Shown here: piece after piece, positions 22,975 through 35,945 of the stretch
How the letters are laid out: every line of letters starts with the position of its first letter
Position numbering within the stretch: the stretch's first letter is position 1
Program-made: the position numbers and the translations under genes
Assembly: GCF_902686445.1 (NCBI RefSeq)
Contig: NC_062219.1
Span: forward strand, 48,573,056-48,637,055
Reading direction: 5' to 3'
Origin: Sciurus carolinensis
Taxonomy: Eukaryota > Chordata > Mammalia > Rodentia > Sciuridae
Length of the DNA stretch: 64,000 nucleotides
Notes under the pieces: model-generated
The model's input: the letters and a program-made list of their open reading frames with translations, nothing else
Told to the model about the DNA's origin: nothing
Database searches by the model: none

Positions 22975-23110
22975 AATTAATGTGCTTACTATATGTCGTA
23001 TATTTTTATAAATATTTTATATATATATTAGTTCATTTAATTCTCATAGTAATTGTATGAACTACTTCCATTTCCCCCATTTTACAAATGAGGAAGCTAA
23101 CAGTTTCTTC
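22975..23110 (-). mobile_element. MIR-type fragment
   Basis: The text 'ttagttcatttaattctcatagtaa' followed by 'cccccattttacaaatgaggaagc' is the reversed 3' half of a MIR element. Confidence 0.65.
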
Positions 23111-24319
23111 TTTTGAAATCCAGACTTTTCTCTTCCAATTCGTCGAACATTATCCATTTTAAGATGGCAAGGACTGTTTCTCAAATCAGTATATTATACA
23201 AATACCCATTCTACTTTTTCAAATCCATTAACTGGTTGCACTTTTAATATTTTTTGGCATCTTTTGTGATCTTATATAATTTGTAGATAACGTTTCATAA
23301 CATTCTTAACATTTGTAAAATTATTGTGCTATCATACTGGTTTCTTTAATTTGTACTTTTTTCTTTCCTCACCATGAAAAAGTTAATAAAAATGTAATGC
23401 TTTCTACCCTGTTGAGTCATATTTTCTTTCCAGAGGCTTTGCTCTAAGGTTACTTTAAACTCTAATTTGAAATAAATGTTTGAAAATGTCCAGAATTTTA
23501 TCCTGAATTTCATTATAAAAAATGAAATCTCTATCCCAGTTATATCAAAAGTCCAATAAGATGTGATTAGCTGTGGGTTATTTTTTGTTCATTGTAGTAG
23601 TGTTCAATGAATCCATTGCATCAGGAAACTTTTCTTTCAGGCCAGGGAAATTTTCCTCTTCTCTGTGATAATATCATAACTTCAAATCTACTTCAGTCTT
23701 CCTTTCTGAATTTCCTAGCAGTCACCTCTTTACTATCTGTATAAATAACTATTTCTATTTTTTTCTTTCTCTTGTCCTTATTGTACTTCCTGTGAGTTGG
23801 GAATATCTCTGGTATGTTTCTTTTAAAATGTACACTGATGGGGAGAAATAATTTATCTACTAAGGGGGTGAAAGGATTCTTACAAAGGTATTCTTACATG
23901 AATCCCTATTTCAATCACTGCCTCACCTCATATGCTTAGGTTCCTCACATCTCAGGGAGGGTTCTCCAGGATGACGGTTTGTTTGATTCTTCCTCTAGAG
24001 ACATAGAGGGGTTTGACTTGCCTGTTCAGTGAGTTATAATCATTTAATATGGTTTCCATCATCATATGATGTTTTTGAATTCATGAGTCTTTCCTCATTT
24101 TGTTGAAGATGGAGGATTTTTCCTATTGTCCTTGAAATTTGAGAGGAATTCTAAAGTCAAGGTTGTCAAAATGATAAGAGATACATCATTTTCAGTTGAT
24201 TGTTTTTATTAGCCTTTCCTGTCTTTGGGGCTTGGTTTAGGCTAGCTATTCCTTCTTTTTTACCTCTTTACAATCCCTTTTAATCCATCACAACAATAAT
24301 CACAGGAGGTGGTTATTGT
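23111..24319. other. AT-rich single-copy DNA
   Basis: No gene or repeat recognised. Confidence 0.55.
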
Positions 24320-24430
24320 CTAGATGCTTGTCAGTACGTAAATGTGTAGACCTCATGAGAACAAAACCCTTCTATATTTGCTTTGTCTCCACTGGCACAC
24401 CATCACTCAATAAATGCATGTTGAAAGGAT
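24320..24430 (+). mobile_element. L2-type 3' end fragment
   Basis: The order 'gacctcatgagaacaaaaccc', 'tttgctttgtctccactggcac', 'cactcaataaatgcatgttgaa' matches the conserved 3' end seen in L2 copies. Confidence 0.55.
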
Positions 24431-26644
24431 AAATGTGTTTTTCGTGACCCAGCAATGTGGTCCAGCAGAAGTAGAGAGGAATAAGGTTGATGACTCTGGG
24501 CAGGATTTCTGTCATGTCTTGGATTCACACTCCAGAAAGACAGCCTAGGAGTTGGTTAGCCATGCCATCTCCACATATGGCTGTCGCCATATGCCTCAGC
24601 TGAAAGTCACCAGATACAACTACAGCATCATTTCTTCCCAGAATTGTAGCAATGTTAGTGCATCTGTTAATGCCCATAGATCTTATTACTGTTTATTGTC
24701 ATTTTGTACAATACCCTAATTATACCTCCAGGGGATCATGACGTGTATTATTTCACTGTGAAATTTCTCCTACCTTTTTCATTTTTCTTCTTTTTCTTGC
24801 CAATCTCTTAATTTTTATTCAAAGTCCCCTTCTGCCTCCTCAGAAGCTTTTTCCTCCTCTTGCTTACCTTTCTGGAGTATTTTTTCCTATGCAGTGTAAG
24901 AATTTTACATCCTTTTCAGTAAACCAGTGCATCTTCTAAATGCTTTCCTTCCCCTTTTTACGTCTCCAGGAGACCAGCCTACATCTATGGCATTTGGAAT
25001 TGGAAAAGGTCACAGTAGGAAGAGAATGTAGTATATCCTCTAATCCCAGGATGAGTTCCACTTGGGTCTATGTAAACGCCACTGGTCATGCCTGTCACAG
25101 TCATTCCTTCCCTGACTGCTACTATTTTTAATGTAGGTGTGAAGATATGCTTATGGACTAAGTCTTATTTCTTCCATAAATAAGCTATCACACACAACCT
25201 TGCAGATCCATACCAAACATTGGAATAATTCTCTCTCTCTCACCTCTAGCCGTCTATTTAACTATGTCTACTCACCAAGGATTTCTGCTGGGTCACCTTT
25301 TCTTTTTACAAGATAGGATTCTGCAAACTATAAAAGCTCTCTCCTTGGCACCTTTCTTATTTTAGACTTAAGCAGCTTTAAATTTTCTATTTTCACACTT
25401 TGAAAGCTGAGTCTGAAAAATAGAAGGATTTACAATGGCCTTCTGCCACTATTTCATTGTCTTGTATCATTAAAATTGAGGCTGTAACTCACAAGGATGC
25501 ATGGATTTCCCCTTTGGCACATTCATCTGCTGCAAGTGAGGGAATGGACAGGGCTGAGAAGAGCCCTCAATGATTTCAACCTGCTGTTAGAAGGTTCCCA
25601 AGCTGGCTTCTAAATAGACTCACAGATAATTAAAGATTTACCCTTTATGGCATTCTTATTTCTCTCAACCAAACGGGAAACGAGTGGACACAAAGAGAAA
25701 CCTGACTGGTTATAAAGCAGTCATTATGTTTGTGGGTACATACAAGGAAACTACCTTCCTTGCCCCAAATGGTAATGTGTGTGTTGATAGAGAATGCACA
25801 GCATCACTTATTTCTATGCAGTCTATAAACAAGAGAGCCATAATAAACCAGAAAAAGTAAACTATTTGTCTCTTGCATGACATCTTCAGATTAAAGAAGC
25901 TGGCATTTGTTCTTCCCCTCTAGGGCCATTGCCCATCAAGGCCATTAGCCAAAATGAGGTTGATGCACCAGGAAAAAAAAAAAAAAAACCAAAGAAGCTC
26001 CAAGTGCTGCCTGTTCTGCTTTGAGCCAGTTCTTAAGTGCCACAAGCTTGCAAAGGAAAAAATATCTTCCTGATCCCTACAGTGTTGAGTTTATTTGTTG
26101 AAGCGTGAGATTTGATTCCTTTTATTTCTCCAAGAAGAACCACTGATAGAGTATGTCAGAAGTGGAGTTGGGCTTTTTTTTCATTTTACAGAGGCAAGCA
26201 AGATTTTTAAAGCTGTGCATTTTACAGGGTGATTATTTACCGGGTGGCATGGAATTTTCCTTCTACCTTCTTCGCATGTTCTTGTCTGTGTTGACTGACT
26301 TTGCTCTACTAGTATTGATTCACATAGTGCCACTTTTTCTAAGCATTGTCTTGGAGGCTGGAGTTAAAAAAGTGTCCATGCACAAGAAATGTGGAGCAAT
26401 GCCTTGGATAGCAAACTTTGTACTTGTTCTTTTAGGATCTATATTATATTAGGGTAGGAGAGAGACATTTTATAAAAGTTAGTTTCTTCACTCTCGATTT
26501 ATGGTTTAACATGAATGATATCTACCTAAATAACTTTGGACATCATAAAAGACTACAAATAGTAAAGTGGAGCTTTACAAATAGTATAATGGAGCACACT
26601 GCAATATGAAAGGTGATTAACAAGTGCTAATACCTCCCACTGGA
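24431..26644. other. Single-copy DNA, no gene recognised
   Basis: A poly(A) run lies at about 25972-25988. The 99-codon frame at 26153-26452 is hydrophobic but has no splice context or domain I can name. Confidence 0.5.
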
Positions 26645-26810
26645 GGCGTCATAAATGGTAAAAAATATGAGACATCATTACCCTATGAACATGTATGATT
26701 ACACAAAAGGTATGAATGTACATCGTGCACAACCATAGAAATAAAATAATGTACCCCATTTGTGTACAATGAATCAAAATGCAGTTTGTAAAAAATTAAA
26801 CGATAAAAAA
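26645..26810 (+). mobile_element. L1 3' UTR fragment
   Basis: The text 'catcattaccctatgaacatgtatgattacacaaaaggta' and 'aatgtaccccatttgtgtacaatgaa' matches the last 150 bp of the L1 3' ends at 13410-13516, with moderate divergence. Confidence 0.85.
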
Positions 26811-26997
26811 ATGTAAGTTATCTTTAACTAAATAATTTTAAAATGCATATTGGGATCCTAGAGAAACCTTACTAGGCTGCTGAACTCTTTAACCAAGAAG
26901 CATATTTATAAGTTGTCTGGTAAATTCTGTCACATCCACTTCATCAAGGTCTTTATTCAGTTTGTCCCTGATATTAGGATGTCATTTTGGTTTTCTT

Positions 26998-27079
26998 GTT
27001 TTTGTGGCACTGGGGTTCAAACCCAGGGCCTCATGCATGCTAGGCAAGTATTCTACCACTGAACTTCACCCCCAGTCCA
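26998..27079 (-). mobile_element. ID SINE
   Basis: 'ggcactggggttcaaacccagggcc' and 'ctaccactgaacttcacccccag' form a reversed ID element. The T-rich text on its left is the A-tail. Confidence 0.9.
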
Positions 27080-30000
27080 ACATAATACTTTATGAGGCAA
27101 TGGTGATATTGTTAACACTTAACGGTCATTACTAGGTTCTCTCATGCACTGTATTTTATTACATGTTGAAAACCAAATCAACTATTTCTCATATAAAATT
27201 TGAGTAGCATGTTTCAACTTGTTCAGCTCTCATCCAAAAAACAACAGGGGTTGAAACCTAGTCTTTCTAACTCTGTTTAATCAGTAACAGCAAACAATTT
27301 CTGGATTCCTCTCTAGTTTTTTCATAATCTCTTGATGACATCTACTACTCTCAAATTCTCACAATGTGATTTATAAAATCAAGCACTCAGGTATTCCTAC
27401 CCAGTGCAGAATTTAGTAAAATTATCACTGCCCTGAATGAGGAATTGTTGTTAGTCTAAGATCGTACTTTTTTCCCTTAGACTTGCCTCACACTGTTGAC
27501 TCATGCTGAACCTATAAACAACTAAGAGCTTGCTGTCGGAGCAATTCATGACTCCACTTTGCTGAAACTGCACAATAAACTCAAATGTAAATTCCAGGAA
27601 AATACTTCAAGTTTATTCTCCTAATATGTCTAGATTTAAAAATATATATATATTGGTTCTATGTCTTGGGATTATGGTGCAACTGAAATGACAATTTCCT
27701 TTATTTGACATTTAAGAATCAAAAACAGTTTCCAACTGCTAATAAATTTATCTACCCCTTTTCATATTTAATATTCATTCTCACCAAGGGTTTAGAGAGT
27801 AATTGCAAATTATATATTACATTTTATCAAGTTTTCAGTGCCTTAGGCTGAATAAAATGTTGGGAAATGTGAGGTACTCTAATAGTGATAGACACATATT
27901 TGGTAGCAGTCCTGAACTGTATTGCTCAGGATTCTAGATACTCTGCCTATGTACATAATGACCACATAGATGGAGATGTATAACTGAGATAGCAATGAAT
28001 AAGATTCAGATCATAATCATAGGATAAATTAAGTAATAGTATACAAATAAGTGACCTCTACTCAAAATGATTCATTATCTTTTCATCTTGAGAAGCAATC
28101 TGAATTATTAGAAGTAAGGTGCCCTCTACTTTGTTTCGAAGCTCTTCCATGACAAGAGAGAGTACTGGTTTGAAAATAAATATGTTTTTAATTGACTGAA
28201 CTATTTCAATATTTTAAATATTCTCTATTTAAATTTTGCTTTCTTTGATGTCTTATTGAAATGATTTTTGGAAAATCCTGCCTGTTTCAACTCTGCCAAG
28301 AAATTTGGCTGGGGATGAGCATACTTCTCAGGATCAGGTATTGCACAGCCTGTGGGGAAAGAGGTAAGACCATCGTAAGGGGCAATGAAACTCAGGGAAG
28401 TCAAGAGAAATTGGGTGATGACTTCTCTCCTCCTGGACAATCTCCTCTTGGAAAATTTCCTTAAACCCTGGGAAGCTAAGCATTGGAAGATGTTATACAT
28501 GAAATTAAATTACAGAGATAAAATATGGGGAAATTACTATCAATCATGAATATTAGCTAATATTCAGAAGCTAGGATACACTCATTTATTATCATTCTTT
28601 TGGCTCTTTAATTTGACTATCTATTGCTGGTTGTGGTGAGCATCTGATAACAATGGGTACTGACTGCAATCTTTCTTCTGAGCAAAGTTTACCACCTGTT
28701 TGTTACCTTGGTTCAGTTAGTGGTCCTCCAAGTGGCCAAGTTGTCTCCAAATGAATGAGTACAAAAATGTACAGATCCCTTTTTTTTTATCACTATTAAA
28801 GACTAAATCATGGTCAGCATACACAAGAAAAAAAAAAAAAAGAAGTAGAAAAAAAGAAAAAAAAATTATCCTGTGTATAGTGTTAATTGTAGATAGTTAG
28901 AAAACCAGCCCTGACAAGTGCGACTGGAATTGAGTATAAGCTTTGAGGACAACTAAGTGTTTGTTGATCAGCAAGATCTCCTGTTGGTTCCACTAATTGC
29001 CAGGGCAGGACCTAAGGCTCTCCATATCAGTAGGGGAGCATTGACTCTGTACTTGGAGTACATCAGGATGTTTGAAAGCAGCATGTGCCCCAAATTCAGA
29101 TGTTGCCAAATAGGTGGTTTGGACATATGCCAGTCCTTTCACTTAGCTGCTCCAGAAGAGCAGCTGACTCTAGCCCAGCTCCAGATGAACCAATAATAGC
29201 TCCATTATGTGTTTTGCAGCAACAAACATTCCCAATGGAAAACTTGACATATTAACCATATGATGAATCATCCTAAACCTGAAGTGTCATATGTCTCCAG
29301 AAAAGGTAAATGCTGTGTAATTCTCCACTGGATCATTCATCAATTCCTCGCCACTATCCTTGAGAGATTAGCTTCTAGAGAATAGAAGATATGAAATAAA
29401 TATGAAATATTTAAAATAACATATATATATATATATATATATATCAAGAAAACTATAGCTACAAAGAAGTTTAGTTAATGAGCACACTCAGGTGGTATTT
29501 TTCACCAATGGTGGTATTATAAAACTCATTCAAATGTGTGTGCTGGTTTTACACCCAGGTGGAGTTATTATAATTGATAACTATCTCTATGATTTAGCAT
29601 CTGTTTATTATTTGTTTAATTCAATATACATTTCTAACAATGGCTATTATATTTGTATAGGTTTGTATTTTACATACTAATAAACTAAAATACTCCAGAT
29701 GGAATAAATTTTGATATAGAAATGAGCTATTAAATTTAGAGTAATGGTCTGTTACATCAGGCATGAATTTTAGTCATCATTATGTCTGATTCCTTCATTT
29801 TCTCAGTAAGTAAATCATGATATAGGTTTGAAATGATTTTTCAGAGTTATGAAATCCATGAATAATAAAACTAAAATTCACACTATGTTCTCGTAATTAC
29901 TTACATATGGAATTTAAACTCATGGGAGAATGTCAGATTTCCTGATAACATTTACATGGTGAACTGATTCAGGAACATTGGCTTTATACTAGTTCCCTTA

Positions 30001-30396
30001 TGTGATAAGTTGCATTCTTGAGCCCTAGTTGCCTCACTTTTGTATTTTATAAATATATAAAAAATAGTGCCCACCCTAGAATGATGTTTCAAGAAATAAA
30101 GAAACATGATTCTATAATGTCTGGCTTTAATTTTTTCTTCCCTTCTTACTTCTTTCCCTAGTATTAGGATATATAGATTTGATAAACAAACAATCTTCAT
30201 CCAAAATTATAAATCCATCTGAGAAAGTCTAATATTTATTTATTTGCTCATTCATTCAACAATTATCTAATGTTCACACAATTTGTAATCTAAGATGGGG
30301 AAAATAACTGTTTACGCAACAGGTAATCGGTTTTCAAAGATGTGGAGTAAAAATGCAGCATAGAAATTCTTCACTCTAACAACAGACAGTATAAGA
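27080..30396. other. AT-rich DNA, apart from the candidate exon
   Basis: It contains (AT)n at 29420-29444 and A-rich stretches near 28830-28866. The 79-codon frame at 28957-29196 has no recognisable domain. Confidence 0.5.
28225..28349 (-). CDS. Candidate unidentified terminal coding exon
   Basis: Reading right to left, a good splice acceptor (pyrimidine-rich TCTTTCCCCACAG) abuts a 41-codon open segment ending at a TAG (28225-28227). The acceptor implies that the exon starts with two bases completing a codon. The peptide contains AIPDPEKYAHPQPNFL, then AELKQAGFSK, and ends in a Lys-rich tail. It is more polar and protein-like than other short frames in this AT-rich window. I do not recognise the protein. 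The upstream exon is not visible, and no close AATAAA follows the stop. On the plus strand the same spot contains a splice-donor-like GAGGTAAGA, so the signals could be coincidental. A decayed pseudogene exon is also possible. Confidence 0.22.
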
Positions 30397-30610
30397 TTGG
30401 GGTGAGTGCATTGGTTTGGGGATCATTGCGTCTGGGTTTGAAGTTTGGCCCAGCCATTCAGCAGCTTTGTTAACTTGAATAGTTACTCAACTGCTCTGGG
30501 CCTTCGGTGTATTGACTGCAGACCGTAGATAGCTTCTACCTCACAGGATTGTGAGATCTTAATCATTATTCCATGCAAATTGCATGCACTAAGTGTTCAA
30601 TAAATGCTTC
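30397..30610 (+). mobile_element. MIR SINE
   Basis: It follows the MIR order: 'tgggtttgaagtttggcccagcc', 'cagctttgttaacttgaatagttactcaac', 'tctgggcctt', 'ctcacaggattgtgag', and 'gtgttcaataaatgctt' at the end. Confidence 0.85.
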
Positions 30611-33600
30611 CTCTATAATAATTTCATACTTATATTATACACTTGGTATATGGTGTAAATATACTTATTATACAAGTATAATTACTGAATGATACTTAGC
30701 AAGCAATATTTACTGTCAACGCTGATTATTATTTCCATGCAGATCAAAGTGTGAGTATGTGTAAGAGGGATAGTCTGTGTGCATAGGTTGATTATTGCAG
30801 CCATAGAAAGTGTTGAAGATAGAGACTCTTTGCAATTTACTCAAAGATATATAGGTAGTCTCAAAACATCCAAAGACTGCACTCCTTAGTTGGAAGCTGC
30901 AAAAGATCAGGAAGTAGGTATAAGGGTGAAAGAGAATTTTGGGAGGAAAATCAGTTTGGACAAAGATTAGGGATGGAATCATGAAGCACAATGAATACAA
31001 ACAAATGAAAATAAATAAGCAAAAAATACATTATGTTTTCAAAAGTAACCTTTACCAGAAATTTTTGTTAGTTTAAACTGTTTGGGAGAAAGTTTATACC
31101 ACAAGTCATTCATTTACTATTGGCTTATCTGTCAGATATTCATTAAGTAGAAGTGTGAGAATAAAGTTTATAAAGGCAACATGGCACATGCTTTAAAATG
31201 GTTTACAGACCATGAGACTGGTCCTTCTTAGTATTCACTCCTAAGTTATCCATGTCTCCATCTGGCTACTCTGAATATGTGGTAGACTTCATGCAAAAGA
31301 GAGAAAAACAATTTCCTATGACCACCCAGGAGTAATTTCTCTGCTTATGTCCAGTTTACTTGAATTCAGCACCTAATATCAGATGTTGACTTTAGGCTAC
31401 AAAATATAGTGTCATATGTATTTAAAATAAGAGAAATAGAAACAAAGTGAAATATTTTTAGAAATATTTTACTAGATTCACAAATGCAATGGTTTTCTTT
31501 TGACATTTTTCACAAAAACACTTTCATGTTGTCTCTGATAGAGTTCTATATGAAGAGTTTACAAATGAATTTTACTATGTTTTATTATAGGTAATATAAG
31601 GATTTTCATGCATGTGAATTTATTTAAGAGATATTTTATATTAACAAACTGAGATATTACTGTAAGTTTACTTTACTGTCCCATAGGACATTTTACACAG
31701 TGGTAGTTTGTGGCTGTGATATTTATGGAAGTCATTAATGTAAACACTGAAGGAGAAAATACTCACTTTAAACAAGGCAACAATGAGAAAAATGATCAAT
31801 ATGTATCACAAAAAAAGTTCATTTCTGGAAAGTTTTATTGGAGCTGCAATCTTTGATTATCACAATTACCCAATTACTATGCACACAAGTAAAATATTTA
31901 GAGAAAAAAGAGCTTTGTGCATGTACATTTCTTTTCATTTCATAATATTCCCCTCAGTGTATCCCCAACTTAGTGATTAAATTGCAAGTTACTTAAAAGA
32001 ATTTTTTACTCTAATATAAGAAAACATAATATTAGATTGTAAATGTATCTGTGTTTCACCATAAAACCAGGGTCCTTAGTTTTGTATTTTATTTCTGGAA
32101 AATTTTCTATTGCTATTTCCCCATTAACAATTAAGGATTTTTCCTTTAAGCAAATTGCAGTTAAATTGAATTACATAGTGATATTTATCAATATGCATGG
32201 ATACAAGTATACACATAAATATGTACAAATACATGTATATTATTGGATCAATAAAATAATCTCTTTGAGTTAGTCTCAAATTCATGCAATTTTATGGACT
32301 ACTATTATGACCTTGGGAATATTACTACATCTCCATAAGTGTTTTTTTTTCCTCATATTAAAGTGGTTTGATACTTAATAATTAAGGTTTTTTAAATATT
32401 AGATTTGATTTAAAACCTTGCTAGAATGCCTTTCACACATAATTGTTCACATCAGTGAAGGTCATTAACTCTTAGGTTTATCAATGCATATATTTTAATG
32501 GTTGCACAAGTCCCTTTAACTAAAAAAAAGTGAATAAAGGGAAATTCTGTAAGTCAACAGACATACACCTCCTATGTATCTGGCTAGTGAACTCTAATGA
32601 AACTTGTTTTATTTTTGACTGAAAATAAAAATTTCTGTAGGCAACTTCATGGAAGTGAAAATCCAAGACACCTTATAACTAAGTGTAGTGTTCTTAGTTG
32701 GAATGATATAAACTGGGGATATTCCTCTCATGATAAAATCAATTGAGTTACATTAAGAATTGCAGTCTATGTCCACTGCAAGTTTGCCACATACTTTGGT
32801 TGAGAATAGGAAGTAGAATGTTTTATTACTTTTCACCTTTCTACCTAGCATAGAGTTCCAGTGTCTATACCGAAAACAATATTTCTTTATTGAGTAGGTG
32901 TTAATATTAGAGACATCCAGCTTGCTGTTTTTACTGACTCTTCCTTCCTCCCATGTTATAATGGTCCCAATACAAAAATATCTAGAAAATAAAGGACAAT
33001 GAATAATAGTGGTTAGAATTTGGGCAGGATGGTTGAGAATGCAGAAGGTGGGAACATTGATTATTGTGTTTAACTCTCTAGGGTGATAATTTATTTCCAT
33101 TTAATAAAACCAGAAAATCAGCATTCTGTGTGTTATCATCTCTATTACCATAATTAATTAACATTTTGTTTAAAGTCATAGGCAAAGTACTATAATACAA
33201 AACAGAAATGAGAAAAATCACAACTGTTAGAAGTTGGACATTATGAAAAGATAATGTTGTTAAATTATTAGAAAGCCTGACAGTAGCACTGTTAAGCTTT
33301 GTGCAATGAGGGAAGGCTGAAGCTTGTGTCTGTCTAAAGAAATAGCCATTAAACACACATGACTATCCAGCATTTTAAAAGTGACATATGTGACCAATGA
33401 ACTGAATATCTAATTTAATCTAATAGTAATTAATTTAAATGTAAATATCAAGTGTGGCAAATAACCATTGTATTGAATAGCACAGCTTTAGGGAATTGTT
33501 TAAATTCCTTAGAATTAAAAATGAGCAGTCAGTCAAATTGCTGATATAATTCCAAATGGTGGGTGCATCATCAATATTTTTAAATAACATTTTCCATATA

Positions 33601-35491
33601 CCATCTGAAAGTGATTGAAATTATAATTGGAAAGTTCTTTCAATTTATTATTGTATAAAAATACACAAAATTTATCTAGTATCAACTGAATAAAATGAAT
33701 AATTCTCTTAGAACTGTTTTAAAATTTAAATCTTAGCTAAGAGTTTTTAAAATGAAATTTGAATAAATGAAGAGAAATATTGTATGGATAAAATGACTGA
33801 ATATTGTAAATATGCCAGTTACAGCTAAATTAATTTCTTGGTTTAAGGCAATTTCAGTCAAAAGTGCAATAGTATCTTTCTTGGGACTTAATTAATTTTT
33901 AAAGTGGGTTCTGTGTGGATTTGCACAATGGATTACTTGTGCCTGTCACTGTGGAGAGAGTACAGGACCCTCTCTCTTTGAGCACAGCCTGGCCTCATGA
34001 ATAGATTTCACCAATACAATATGGCTGTGGAAGTCAGTTTTTTTTTTTTTTTCCCACCCTGACTCTTTCAACTCTGTAAGTTCCAGAGTAAAAATATCCA
34101 GAACTGCAGCCAACTCAGGAAAAAATGTCAGATGAGAGAAAGAAATATTTGGCTATTTCAAATAACCAATATAAAGACAACTATCAATATTTTTGGGTGT
34201 TTTATTTATTTCATTTCATATCGAAATGCATTCTAAAACTAAAATAGTATACTGGCCTGCCACTGGTTCAAGAGGCAACACACCAGTATTGGAACAGAAT
34301 GTAGAACTGAATTAGATCAAAGGACCAAGGAGCAGTTTATAAGGCAGTATTATTTTGTATTAGGTATTTAGGAAAATATGTCAATTTGGACATCAATCCA
34401 CACACACCCACTTAAATTTACTACAGACTAAAAATTAGTATAATAATGATAGTGTAAAGGAAATTAAAGTGGTAGAAGAAGCACAAAGGAAGAATTTTCA
34501 AATAAGGATACCTAATGTGTCCTAAGTAAACAAAATACAATAAGTAAAATTAAGAGAAATGTGACTTATTAGAAAAATGTTTATTACAAAAGCAGATGAG
34601 GTTTGATTTCCATGTAGATAAATGGATAAATATATGAATAAGCATAGATAAATATTTATATAAATCAGTAAGAAAACAAATTTCCAATAAAAATGTGCAG
34701 ATAATATGAACAATTTATAAAAATTAGATACATAGAATCTATAATGTCTTTCTAAGGACAGGGATTACATCAATAGAAGTATCTTTTTAAAATATTTTAA
34801 ATAGATAAAAATTCTTTTCAAAGGTAATACTCAAGACTGAAGGTGGTTTACTGAAGCAAGCATTCTCATACAATATAGAAGTTCAAATTGGTATAAACTT
34901 TCTCAAGAGTGTTACTTCATTATGTATCAAATCATAAATATTAATACTATTTCATCAGTAATTCCACTTCTAGAAATATCTCTCAAGGAAACAATTAGTA
35001 ATTTAGAAGAAACTTATATACAGATATTTACTGATTTTTATACTACAGAATACATAACAAATAAACTAAATATGCATAGTGGGAAATGCATATAGAGTCA
35101 CAACCATACAAGAAAATCTAATGGATTCATTAAAATAAAGGCTTAAATAATTCTTAGTATCACAGTAAATTGTTTGCCATGAAATAATGAAAAAAGCTAA
35201 CAGTCCTCTGTACCATAAGCATTTAGAGGCAACATATACACAGTGGATGAAAATCAGTTAGATTAAAAATATTAAAAATGTTTAGTCCTAAATTTTGTTT
35301 ACTTGAACTATCTGCCCTTTTAACCACAGTTGCTCATTCAAATATGTAGTTGAACTTATGAGAATAAACAGGGTACTTAAATTCAGTAGTAACTTTATTG
35401 TTTAGTTACTACGGTAAGTAGGAGATACTGTGCAAAAAGCATTTATTTTTGGACCTTTTCAATTTAAATGTTAGTTATAAATTGTACAGGG
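30611..35491. other. Long AT-rich stretch without recognisable features
   Basis: About 4.9 kb with no clear repeat, exon or RNA gene. The longest open frame (115 codons, 32753-33100 minus) shows no domain. A T run lies at 34040-34053. Confidence 0.5.
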
Positions 35492-35945
35492 GAAAATTAC
35501 TCATGTTTATAGCAACACAATTCACAATAATCAAATTACAGAACCAGCTTAGGTGTTCATCAACAAATGAGTACCTAAAGAGAATGTGGTATATACACAC
35601 AATGGACTTTTATTCAGCCATAAAGAGGAATGAAATTATGTCATTTGGAGGAAAATGATTGAATTGGCATATATTATATAAAGTGAAATAAGTGGAACTC
35701 AGAAAGTCAAGGATTGAATTATTTTCTCTCATGTGTGGAAACTAGAGAGAAAAAAGAAGAAGTAAAAGATCTCATGAAAATAGAAAGGACACCAATGGAA
35801 TAGAGAAGGGGAGAGAGAAGGGGGAGGGTGAGGACAGGTCCTGTGGAATGAAATTGATCAAATTACATTATGTGCTTAAAGGAATATGAAATAATGAAAC
35901 TCACTAATCTGTATAATTATTATGCACCAATAAAAATTAAAATAT
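35492..35945 (+). mobile_element. L1 3' end, diverged
   Basis: C-terminal ORF2 text translates to 'MFIATQFTIIKLQNQLRCSSTNEYLKRMWYI'-like codons, followed by an older-type 3' UTR with a GA-rich stretch and an A-rich end. Confidence 0.88.

Noticed and set aside
26153..26452. 99-codon hydrophobic frame resembling a membrane protein
   Set aside because: T-rich DNA yields Leu/Phe-rich frames by chance; no conserved motif or exon signals.
32753..33100. 115-codon minus-strand open frame as a possible gene
   Set aside because: No recognisable domain, no splice context and composition like the surrounding AT-rich DNA.
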